Below are positions 6,203 through 12,439 of a stretch of DNA of 12,439 nt, piece by piece. Every line of letters begins with the position of its first letter. Position 1 is the stretch's first letter. The notes beneath the pieces were generated by a model. It was not told the DNA's origin, did not search any database, and saw only the letters and a list, made by a program, of their open reading frames with translations. Made by a program: the position numbers and the translations under genes. The DNA comes from Actinomycetes bacterium (GTDB taxonomy: Bacteria; Actinomycetota; Acidimicrobiia; Acidimicrobiales; Palsa-688): NCBI GenBank assembly GCA_021815935.1, contig JAKAZH010000033.1, positions 1-12,439 of the forward strand. The letters are read 5' to 3'.

Positions 6203-6215
6203 GGGAGTGGCTCCC
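6203..6215. other. Small hairpin upstream of the membrane-protein gene
   Basis: GGGAG (6203-6207) and CTCCC (6211-6215) pair around a TGG loop, 54 bases upstream of the membrane-protein ATG, between that gene and the PIN relic. The flanking stretch 6150-6254 shows no further gene. It could act in the 5' leader on the minus strand or be chance. Confidence 0.2.
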
Positions 6216-6254
6216 GTCGAGCGAAAAGCTAGCCCCTCTGATTCATGTGGTTTG

Positions 6255-6479
6255 ATCGGTTGGCTAGCACGACGCCAAGTGCTCGTTTTGGACGCGGGGG
6301 AACTTCGAGTAGACCGAGATGCGATTGTACGAGCAGCCCTCGTCGCTAGCAGCGGAGGAACCGACTTCGTGGAAGCTGTCATCGCCGAACTCGGCCGGTC
6401 GGCGGGCTGCATCCACACGGTGACCTTCGACCAACGTGCGGCACGAAGCGGCGTGATGCAATTCCTCGGCCCCCCGTGA
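6255..6479 (+). pseudogene. PIN-domain (VapC-like) toxin, C-terminal remnant
   Basis: The last ~75 codons read VLVLDAGELRVDRDAIVRAAL, then GGTDFVEAVIAELGRSAGC, then HTVTFDQRAARSGVMQFL. This matches the C-terminal half of PIN-domain ribonucleases: the (G)xDFxDAxIA helix with its acidic metal ligand, and the terminal xTFDxxAA strand-helix with another Asp. Intact VapC-type proteins are about 125-140 residues and begin with an N-terminal Asp of the active site (typically xxDTNVL). That part is absent: upstream of about 6255 the frame no longer resembles the family, and no start with a ribosome site is seen. No VapB-like antitoxin lies next to it. It is convergent with the MarR gene. Almost certainly an inactive relic. 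Confidence 0.7.
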
Positions 6480-6518
6480 CGGCGTGGCGGAGGTTTCTCT
6501 ATCCGGTCGCTTTGATCA

Positions 6519-7088
6519 TCACCTTGGAGTTTGGCGGTAGATAATGGCAGCGTCGCCGGCCGGATTGGTGGTCTGGCCACGCACGGCTCCGACGAGACGT
6601 CCCAACGCCGGAAGGGCGGCGCTGATGAGAAGACGATCCTCGGCGTCGAGATCGCCGAGAGCGCAGACCAGCAAGTCGAGTCGTCGGTCACGCCATTCGG
6701 CGAGCTCGAGGGCAGCGAGTTCGGTGAGATACATGCGCACCACCCGCTGGTCGGCGTCGTCAGGGCGGCGCTCGAGCAGGCCTACCTCCGATATGGCCCG
6801 GGCCAGCGTGCTTACGGTGTTGGAAGCCAGGCGAAGAGAGCGGGCGGCTTCCCCCACCCGGATGCCAGGATGGCGTCGAACCAGGTTCAGCAACTCCAGG
6901 TACGACGGTGGTAGGAACTGCATGCCGAGGGGCCGGCCGAGGACCCGGCGGCGAATCACCCGGAACGACAGGAATAGACTCTCCGCCTCCTCGGTCAGGC
7001 CCGACGCGATCGCTGAAGGTGCCGGCTCCCGGTTTCCGGTCGACCGGGCAGAGCTCGACCGGGCAGAGCTCGACCGGGCAGCGCTCAC
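6519..7088 (-). CDS. MarR-family transcriptional regulator, last gene of the efflux operon
   Basis: This 189-residue winged-helix regulator is expected to act as a dimer and lose DNA binding when a small phenolic or drug-like ligand binds. The core runs from about 57 (LPPSYLELLNLV) through the HTH VGEAARSLRLASNTVSTLARAIS (about 78-100) and the wing ERRPDDADQRVVRMYLT (about 107-122), the classic MarR R-x-D-x-R-D/Q-R-x-V signature. GTG 7088 overlaps the pump stop (GTGA) and has GGAG 8 bases upstream. The first ~16 residues are a Ser/Ala/Arg repeat encoded by three tandem 15-bp units. Its place at the end of the adaptor-pump operon suggests autoregulation of the whole operon, possibly at the palindrome 11908-11922; that link is inferred. 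Confidence 0.9.
   Translation of the reverse strand: MSAARSSSARSSSARSTGNREPAPSAIASGLTEEAESLFLSFRVIRRRVLGRPLGMQFLPPSYLELLNLVRRHPGIRVGEAARSLRLASNTVSTLARAISEVGLLERRPDDADQRVVRMYLTELAALELAEWRDRRLDLLVCALGDLDAEDRLLISAALPALGRLVGAVRGQTTNPAGDAAIIYRQTPR
7041..7085 (-). repeat. Three tandem 15-bp repeats at the start of the MarR gene
   Basis: On the plus strand the unit CGACCGGGCAGAGCT occurs at 7041-7055 and 7056-7070 exactly, and at 7071-7085 with one A-to-C change. The unit is a multiple of three, so copy-number change adds or removes five residues (Ser-Ser-Ala-Arg-Ser) of the regulator's N-terminus without breaking the frame. The block begins immediately after the GTG start. Confidence 0.9.
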
Positions 7089-10000
7089 CGGACTGTCTCC
7101 ACACTCGCGGCTGCGAACTCCTCGGACGGGCGAGTACCGTCAGAAGCAGAGCGCAGAAGGTGACGCCTCCAGCCGGCCAGCTTGGCCGCGCCGTCGTCGA
7201 AGAGGGTGTAGAGGACCGGAACGACCAGCAGGCTTAGGAGGGTGGAGGAGAGCAGGCCGCCGATGAGGACTACCCCGACGGGCATCCTTTCGCTGGCCCC
7301 CGAACCGGTGCCGAAAGCTAACGGGAGCATGGCGAAGACCATGGTTGCGGTGGTCATGAGGATAGGCCGGATTCGCGTGGAGCCGGACTCGATGACAGCC
7401 TGATTGCGTTCTGCCCCGCGTCGGCGGAGGGTCTTGGCGTAGTCGACGAGGAGAATCGAGTTCTTGGAGACCAGCCCGATCAGCATGATCATAGCGATGA
7501 GCGCGAAGATCGAGATGGGCAGATGCGCGATCCACAGTCCGACAAGCGCGCCGACGATCGCGAGGGGCACGGCGAAAAGGACGGCGAGTGGATCGACGAG
7601 CGATTCGTAGAGCGCGGCCATCAGCATGTAGACAAGCAGGATCGACAGTCCGAGAGCTTGGAGGAGAGGCCCGAAGGCCCGGTTCTGCTGGGCGGACTGA
7701 CCCCCCACGCTGATCGAGTATCCCGTCGGCAGGCCGACGGCGTGGGCAGCGGCGAGGACCGCGGCGGTGGCGGGCCCTGAGTTTCCACTCGCACTCGACG
7801 CCGACACCGACACCGAGTACTGCCCGTTCGTCTGGGTTATGGTGCCGGGCCCGGCGGCCTCGGTGAGGCTGGCCACCGTCGAGAGCGGGACGACCCCCCT
7901 CGCGCTCGGCACGCTGATGGCGCCGAGCTCGGCGGGGCTTAGGCTCGCGCCGTTGCCGAACGTCACCTTGATGGGTTGAGCAGGCGCGGTGGACGAGACC
8001 ACCAGCGGCGGGACGGTCACCCCGCCGAGAGCGGCCGCGACGGCGTCGCCGATGGTAGTGGTGGACACGCCGAGATAGGCCGCCCGGGCCTGGTCGACCT
8101 GGATGGACAGTTCGGGTGTCGGGCTCGGCACCGAGGTTGATACCTGAGTCACGGCGGGGTTGTGGGCCAGGCCTGCCGCCACCTCGTTGGCGATCCCGTC
8201 CAGGACGGTCAGGTCGGGCCCGACGATGCTGATCGAAGCGGCACGGGATCCACCGGCGATGAAGGGGCTCTGCACGTGGGCGTGTGCCACCAGACCCGGG
8301 TAGCGAGCGGCCAACGCCGCCACCTGCTTGGTGTAAGTCTTGATAGGCGGGCGGGTGCCGCGCGCGGCCAGGTCGACGGTGATCTGACCGATGTTGTGGG
8401 CTGAACCCGAACCGGCCCCGTAGCCAGCCGACAGGAAGACTTCGGTCACCCCGGAGAGTCGCTGCAGGTGCTTGGCGAAGCCGGTGAGGGCGGCCTGTGC
8501 GGTCGGCAAGGGGGTGCCTACCGGCAGTTGGGCGTTTACGGTGACCACCCCGTTGTCCTCGGGGGGGACGAATGTTGTCGGTAACACACCGGAGCCGAGT
8601 ATGGCCGCCGAGCCGGCAACCGTCGCGAGTGCCACTCCTATCACGACGAGGCGATGGCCGAGGCTCCAGCCGATCAGCCGTCGGTAGCCGGAACGGACCC
8701 GCTCGAAGCCCCCGTCGAAACGGTCGCCGAAACGGGTCCCGACGGACTTCGCGGGGCGTGGGCGGACCCCCCATCGGGAGGCGAGCATCGGTGTCAGGGT
8801 GTAGGAGACCAACAAGGAGAAGAGCGTCGCTGCCACGATGGTAAGTCCGAATTCGCGAAACAGCTGGCCCACATTGCCCGAAACGAAGGCCACCGGGGCG
8901 AACACGACCACGTCCGTGAGCGTTATAGCTACGGCGGCAGCGCCGATCTCCTTCCTGCCGTCGACGGCAGCGTCGGCAGGAGCTTTGCCCATCGCCTTGT
9001 GGCGGTGGATGTTCTCGAGGACCACGATCGAATCGTCCACGAGAATCCCGATCAGTAGCGACAACGCCATCAGCGAGATGAGGTCCAGGCTGAAGCCGAG
9101 AAAGTACATAACGGCGAAAGTCGAGATCAAAGAGACGGGGATCGCGGCCAACACGATCACCGTGTTGGCCATGCGGTGCAGGAAGACCGCCAGGACCAGC
9201 GCAGCGAACAAGATGCCGAGGAACAAGTCGAGCTCGACGTTGCTCAGTGCCGCCCGCACATAGTTGGTGATGTCACCCGTGATGGTGGTGGACACCCCCG
9301 TCGGTAGCTGCGGGCTGAGCGTGCTTAGAGCGGCCCGGACCTCGTTGTCGACTGCCAGAGAGTTGGCCGTGGACGAGGCGGTCACGACCAGCCCCACAGC
9401 CGGTGTGCCGTTGAGCGTGGACGCGGAGGTGGCCTGGGCGAGACCTTGGGAGACCGTGGCCACCTGGTCGAGGAGTACCGCCCCGCCTGGTCGGGAGGAG
9501 ATGGGCAGGGACTGAAGTTGGGAAAGGGACGTGTAGCCGCCGTAGGCGCGAGCCAGCAGCTCCTGGTTGCCGACGACGACCAAGCCACCGGTGACGGCAA
9601 CATTCTGAGCCTTAAGGGCGGCGGTCACCTGGGTGACCGAAAGGCCGTAGGCTGCCAGCTCCGTCGGGGAGATGTCCACGCTCACCACCGGCGCCCGGCC
9701 TCCGACGACGGTCACCTGGGCCACACCGGAGAGCTCCTGGAGGCTCGGCGCTACGACTGTCGTGGCAAGCGTGTAGAGCTGAGACGAGGCCAGCGGGCCC
9801 GATACCGCCACGTTCATCATCGGAAGTGCCGAGGGGTTGGCTTTTATGATCGAAGGGGCCGTGGCGGTCGGCGGCAGCCCCTTGGCAATCCTTGCCAGGG
9901 CTAGGGAGACGCTGGCGCCGGCTTGGTCGATGTTGGTTCCCCCCGCGAACTGCAGGGCGACTACGGAGCGACCCGGCCCGGAGGTGCCTACCATCGACAC

Positions 10001-10267
10001 TATCCCCGACTCGGAGGCCAAGGCTTTCTCGACCGGGCTGGTCACCGTCGCCGACATCGTCGAGGCGCTGGCCCCGGGCTCACCGATCACCACGCGGATA
10101 TAGGGGAAGTTGACGTTCGGCAGGCGGCGTACCGGAAGCTTCCCGAAGGCCACCACCCCAGCGACTACGAGAAACCCGAGGAGCATCAGGATCGTCACGG
10201 GACGCCGTACTGCCAGGGCTGTAAGCCCACGTTTGTGGTCGCCGGCCTGGTCGCTGATGGGTCTCAT
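7085..10267 (-). CDS. RND efflux pump, HAE1/AcrB type
   Basis: This 1060-residue proton-driven inner-membrane transporter has the length typical of the hydrophobe/amphiphile efflux-1 family. It begins with TM1 after LAVRRPVTILML and the family hallmark LPNVNFPYIRV. The first large extracytoplasmic domain follows, then TM2-6 containing LIGILVDDSIVVLENIHRHK with the paired proton-relay aspartates D411-D412. A second extracytoplasmic domain comes next, then TM8-12 with LVSKNSILLVDYAK holding the relay Lys935. The relay is complete, so the protein should be active. ATG 10267 overlaps the adaptor stop (ATGA), and the MarR start overlaps its own stop (GTGA). No outer-membrane TolC-like gene is in view, as expected in a monoderm. 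Substrates are unknown; drugs, lipids or aromatic compounds are possible. Confidence 0.95.
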   Translation of the reverse strand: MRPISDQAGDHKRGLTALAVRRPVTILMLLGFLVVAGVVAFGKLPVRRLPNVNFPYIRVVIGEPGASASTMSATVTSPVEKALASESGIVSMVGTSGPGRSVVALQFAGGTNIDQAGASVSLALARIAKGLPPTATAPSIIKANPSALPMMNVAVSGPLASSQLYTLATTVVAPSLQELSGVAQVTVVGGRAPVVSVDISPTELAAYGLSVTQVTAALKAQNVAVTGGLVVVGNQELLARAYGGYTSLSQLQSLPISSRPGGAVLLDQVATVSQGLAQATSASTLNGTPAVGLVVTASSTANSLAVDNEVRAALSTLSPQLPTGVSTTITGDITNYVRAALSNVELDLFLGILFAALVLAVFLHRMANTVIVLAAIPVSLISTFAVMYFLGFSLDLISLMALSLLIGILVDDSIVVLENIHRHKAMGKAPADAAVDGRKEIGAAAVAITLTDVVVFAPVAFVSGNVGQLFREFGLTIVAATLFSLLVSYTLTPMLASRWGVRPRPAKSVGTRFGDRFDGGFERVRSGYRRLIGWSLGHRLVVIGVALATVAGSAAILGSGVLPTTFVPPEDNGVVTVNAQLPVGTPLPTAQAALTGFAKHLQRLSGVTEVFLSAGYGAGSGSAHNIGQITVDLAARGTRPPIKTYTKQVAALAARYPGLVAHAHVQSPFIAGGSRAASISIVGPDLTVLDGIANEVAAGLAHNPAVTQVSTSVPSPTPELSIQVDQARAAYLGVSTTTIGDAVAAALGGVTVPPLVVSSTAPAQPIKVTFGNGASLSPAELGAISVPSARGVVPLSTVASLTEAAGPGTITQTNGQYSVSVSASSASGNSGPATAAVLAAAHAVGLPTGYSISVGGQSAQQNRAFGPLLQALGLSILLVYMLMAALYESLVDPLAVLFAVPLAIVGALVGLWIAHLPISIFALIAMIMLIGLVSKNSILLVDYAKTLRRRGAERNQAVIESGSTRIRPILMTTATMVFAMLPLAFGTGSGASERMPVGVVLIGGLLSSTLLSLLVVPVLYTLFDDGAAKLAGWRRHLLRSASDGTRPSEEFAAASVETVR

Positions 10268-11862
10268 CCCGCCCCCCCGGCGCCGCCCTTGCCGACGGCC
10301 CCGACGCCCGTACCGGTACTGGCCCCGCTCGCAGCACCGCCCCCAATGCTGGTGATCTTGGTAGGGGCGGCGGGCGGGGCGATGAGGATCCCCCCGACCG
10401 AGCTGCCTGTGACCGACTTGGCCACCGTGAGGGTGGCGGTGACCTTTACACGGTCACCCGGGGCCAGGTAGGTCTGGCCGGCAACGACCACCAACGCTCC
10501 AGGCGACACACCGGAGACTTCGGTAGTGGACCCGTCCGACACCGAAGGCGTCACGTCCACCAGGCTCACCGTGGCGGCGCCCCCCTTGGCCGTCGCCCCT
10601 GCGCCTTTGCGACTCGTGTTCTTCTTGCCCTTGCCCTTGCCCTTCCCTTTGCCCTTGCCGGCGTTCTTCTTGGTCGGGGTGGCAGCGCCGGATCCCTTTG
10701 GCGAAGCGGTAGCGCTGGAGCCGTTCGCGGTCGCCGGCTTGGTTGCAGGGATGACGACGAACACCTGCGGGTGGCCGTTGATGCTGACGATGGCACTGGC
10801 GGGCACCAAGGTGGCTGCCTGCGTACTCGAGGTCACAACTGAAGCGGTCACGGACTCGCCGGGGTGCAACCACGACGGCGGCGACGCCACCGGAGTCATG
10901 GTCACGTCAAAGGTGAGCGACGACGCACTGGCCGACGTCGAAACCGCCGTGACCGTGGCTGCGATGCTGCTCGGCGCTCCTAGCACAGACAGCGTCGCCG
11001 TTTCCCCGTCTCGTACCAGCGACACGCTGGCCTGGGACACAGGAGCCTGGACGGTCATCGCGGTGCTGTCGAGAGTCATCACCGTGGTGGCGGCGGTGAC
11101 GGTCTGTCCAACTACGACAGACACTGACGACACCGTCCCCGACGAGGGGGCAGTGAGTGACTCCTGGGCGACCTCCGTCGCGATCACCGCTTCGCCTGCC
11201 TGGGCTTGGGTAACCGCCGCCACCAACGGAGCTAGAGAAGCGCTGGAGGGCGGAGTGCCGGCCTGCGCCGATTGGGCCTCGGCGAGGGTCAGGCCGGCCT
11301 GCGCAACCGCAACCGCCTCGGCGGCCGAATCGACCTGCGCCTGTGATCCCGTGCCCCGACTGCCTTGGGCGGCAGTCGCCGCCTGCTGGTAGGCGACCTC
11401 TGCGGCACTGAGTACCGCTTGGGCCTTGGCGAGTCCGTCATTCGCGACCGCCAACGAGGCGCCGCTGGGAGGAGACTCAGCGGCATCGAGCTTGGCTTGC
11501 GCCGTCCCCACCGCCGCCTGCGCCGCCGCCAACTGGGCCTGAAGCACCGGGTCGGCCACGCTCATCAACGCTTGCCCGGCGCTCACGCTCTGGCCGAGGG
11601 TCACGTCGAGGACCGAGATCCGCCCCGAGGCACCGGCCGCTACCGGCAGGCTGGAGGTGGGGACCACCGACCCCGACAGCGACAGCGCCGAGGCCGCGGT
11701 GCCCGAAGTAGCCCGGGCCACCTCCACCGCCGTCACCCCGGTTTGGGCCTTGGCCGCACCCTTCTGCGCGCGACTGGCCGCGTACGCCGTCCCGGTACCC
11801 ACCAGGACCACCCCTGCTGCTAGGGCGACGATCTTGGTGGCCCGCCTCGGAGTCTTATTCAT
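10264..11862 (-). CDS. HlyD/MFP-type efflux adaptor subunit with Lys-Gly-rich insert
   Basis: This is the membrane-fusion/adaptor partner of the RND pump, 532 residues, longer than the usual 350-450. A single N-terminal membrane anchor or signal (about 10-29) is followed by the first lipoyl half VPTSSLPVAAGASGRISVLD, an Ala/Gln-rich coiled-coil hairpin (about 103-235) and the second lipoyl half LTAPSSGTVSSVSVVVGQTV. Beta-barrel sequence runs to about 370, ending VPASAIVSINGHPQVFVV. A low-complexity Lys/Gly/Ala/Ser insert (about 376-428) then precedes the membrane-proximal segment VSGVSPGALVVVAGQTYLAPGDRVKV and a Gly/Ala-rich tail. ATG 11862 has AGGAAG (11870-11875) 7 bases upstream. First gene of the coupled operon. 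Adaptor identity is firm; the insert's role is unknown. Confidence 0.92.
   Translation of the reverse strand: MNKTPRRATKIVALAAGVVLVGTGTAYAASRAQKGAAKAQTGVTAVEVARATSGTAASALSLSGSVVPTSSLPVAAGASGRISVLDVTLGQSVSAGQALMSVADPVLQAQLAAAQAAVGTAQAKLDAAESPPSGASLAVANDGLAKAQAVLSAAEVAYQQAATAAQGSRGTGSQAQVDSAAEAVAVAQAGLTLAEAQSAQAGTPPSSASLAPLVAAVTQAQAGEAVIATEVAQESLTAPSSGTVSSVSVVVGQTVTAATTVMTLDSTAMTVQAPVSQASVSLVRDGETATLSVLGAPSSIAATVTAVSTSASASSLTFDVTMTPVASPPSWLHPGESVTASVVTSSTQAATLVPASAIVSINGHPQVFVVIPATKPATANGSSATASPKGSGAATPTKKNAGKGKGKGKGKGKKNTSRKGAGATAKGGAATVSLVDVTPSVSDGSTTEVSGVSPGALVVVAGQTYLAPGDRVKVTATLTVAKSVTGSSVGGILIAPPAAPTKITSIGGGAASGASTGTGVGAVGKGGAGGAG
10625..10659 (-). repeat. Hexanucleotide repeat encoding Lys-Gly units
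   Basis: About six units of TTGCCC (plus strand; one unit degenerate at 10643-10648) encode alternating Lys-Gly at residues ~403-414 of the adaptor. The unit length of six keeps the frame, so slippage would change the number of Lys-Gly pairs only. The tract lies inside the wider basic, low-complexity insert. Confidence 0.85.
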
Positions 11863-11907
11863 TTGGTCACTTCCTGAATCTGAGGAGCTATCCCCGATCG
11901 CCGAATA

Positions 11908-11922
11908 TGTCTGTCACAGACA
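11908..11922. promoter_or_regulatory. 7-1-7 palindrome upstream of the efflux operon
   Basis: TGTCTGT-C-ACAGACA is a perfect inverted repeat about a central base, 45 bases before the adaptor ATG and outside its ribosome site. Size and symmetry suit a dimeric regulator; the operon's own MarR protein is the obvious candidate. A promoter is likely nearby but no clear -35/-10 pair could be fixed. Confidence 0.5.
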
Positions 11923-11941
11923 GGAAGATGTTGTCAGCGCG

Positions 11942-11989
11942 ATGTTCGCGTTCGGTTAGGAAAGTGTGATGAATCGAACATGAACCGAA
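11942..11989. promoter_or_regulatory. Interleaved inverted repeats between pobA and the efflux operon
   Basis: Two 7-bp arm pairs interleave: ATGTTCG (11942-11948) with CGAACAT (11975-11981), and TTCGGTT (11951-11957) with AACCGAA (11983-11989). The order A-B-A'-B' is not a simple hairpin; it looks more like two copies of a TTCG-rich binding motif in opposite orientation. It lies in the 173-bp gap after the pobA stop, upstream of the 7-1-7 palindrome. The rest of the gap has a GC-rich run after the pobA stop (12001-12020) but no convincing terminator. Confidence 0.3.
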
Positions 11990-12035
11990 AGACGCGTGCG
12001 TTTTAGCCCCGCCCCGGGCCGTGTCCGTACGAGCG

Positions 12036-12439
12036 TTACCCTCGATCGATAGGAAGACCCGCGTAGTTCTCCGCAAGGCCCCGCGCGCCTGCTTCGCTCG
12101 TCGTCACCCAACGGAGTTGCGAGAGTTGAAGTTCCGCGTCGAAGTCGTCGCCGTGGCGGTGCAGCATCGTCGTCATCCACCAACTGAAATGGGTGCAGCG
12201 CCAAACGCGACTCAGGGCCGTATCCGAGTAGCTGTCTGCCAGCGCTCCGTCCCCCTTGTGGATCAATGCGGCGATCGCGGGGGCGAGCAGTGCGACGTCG
12301 GCGATCGCGAGGTTGAGTCCTTTGGCGCCTGTCGGCGGGACGATGTGGCCGGCGTCTCCGGCCAAGAAGAGACGGCCGTGGCGTAAGGGTGAAGACACGT
12401 GGCTTCGCATGGGCAGGACGGACTTCTCGGTTATAGGGC
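12036..12439 (-). CDS. pobA: 4-hydroxybenzoate 3-monooxygenase, C-terminal part (5' end outside window)
   Basis: The last ~134 codons of p-hydroxybenzoate hydroxylase, an FAD enzyme that turns 4-hydroxybenzoate into protocatechuate with NAD(P)H and O2. The frame is open to the right edge, reading ITEKSVLPMRSHVSSPLRHG, then GRLFLAGDAGHIVPPTGAKGLN. The latter is the strongly conserved GD...HIVPPTGAKGLN FAD-binding motif that separates PobA from most other class A flavin monooxygenases. RVWRCTHFSWWMTTMLHR and the terminal AENYAGLP also match; the Tyr in the last motif corresponds to Tyr385 of the Pseudomonas enzyme, part of the substrate-deprotonation network. ATG 12410 is internal, not the start. 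It is upstream of and codirectional with the efflux operon across 173 bp. Family identity is very clear. Confidence 0.93.
   Translation of the reverse strand, partial: PITEKSVLPMRSHVSSPLRHGRLFLAGDAGHIVPPTGAKGLNLAIADVALLAPAIAALIHKGDGALADSYSDTALSRVWRCTHFSWWMTTMLHRHGDDFDAELQLSQLRWVTTSEAGARGLAENYAGLPIDRG

Noticed and set aside
6228..6350. Three GCTAGC hexamers (6228, 6263, 6345) around the PIN relic
   Set aside because: CTAG is rare in GC-rich DNA, but the flanks differ and spacing is irregular, so they do not form repeat ends or attachment sites.
7140..8774. Open frame of 544 codons on the minus strand in another frame of the pump gene
   Set aside because: It is Arg/Pro-rich with no membrane segments or motifs and lies wholly inside the pump gene, whose frame is proven by conserved motifs on both sides.
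10526..11392. Open frame of 288 codons on the plus strand opposite the adaptor gene
   Set aside because: Its composition mirrors the adaptor's GC-rich codons, it has no recognisable domain, and the minus-strand frame has a clear adaptor fold, ribosome site and coupled neighbour.

Overview
The window is GC-rich DNA, probably from an actinobacterium or a close high-GC relative. The evidence is GC-rich codon use, GTG/TTG starts, stop-start overlaps (GTGA, ATGA) between operon genes, and an arsenic-responsive ArsR carrying an N-terminal Cys-Cys pair like the one described in Corynebacterium. Assignment to a genus is not possible from the sequence alone.

Left end (1-1195): the C-terminal part of a HipA-type kinase toxin (plus strand, cut by the window edge), a gap with several strong hairpins and a perfect 16-bp palindrome, then a broken two-gene relic. 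The relic is an XRE-type helix-turn-helix antitoxin with a frameshift at a T6 tract, followed by the first ~46 residues of an AbiEii-like nucleotidyltransferase. The second gene stops being recognisable a few bases before the end of the next gene.

Middle (1197-4408): an intact minus-strand aldo/keto reductase lies downstream of a divergent arsenic-resistance locus. From a shared operator/promoter, arsR reads rightwards. Leftwards reads a tightly coupled chain: a 46-codon small ORF with a perfect AGGAGGT ribosome site and a Cys-Cys motif, then acr3 (arsenite efflux) through a GTGA overlap, then arsC (arsenate reductase) through an ATGA overlap. ArsC makes arsenite, Acr3 exports it, and ArsR releases the promoter when it binds As(III). 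The small ORF is the least expected element here.

4482-6479: a large minus-strand multi-pass membrane protein resembling GT-C glycosyltransferases, then on the plus strand the C-terminal half of a PIN-domain (VapC-like) toxin without its start.

Right part (6519-11862): a three-gene minus-strand efflux operon in which all junctions are 4-nt stop-start overlaps: periplasmic-adaptor-like (HlyD/MFP) protein, HAE1/AcrB-type RND pump, and a MarR regulator as last gene. Notable details are a (Lys-Gly)n tract in the adaptor, a C7 tract at the adaptor/pump junction, three tandem 15-bp repeats at the MarR start, and a 7-1-7 palindrome upstream of the operon. The right edge holds the C-terminal third of 4-hydroxybenzoate 3-monooxygenase (pobA), also on the minus strand.

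The strongest candidate for something undescribed is the Cys-Cys small protein that leads the acr3-arsC operon. No CRISPR array, tRNA, rRNA or complete insertion sequence was seen.
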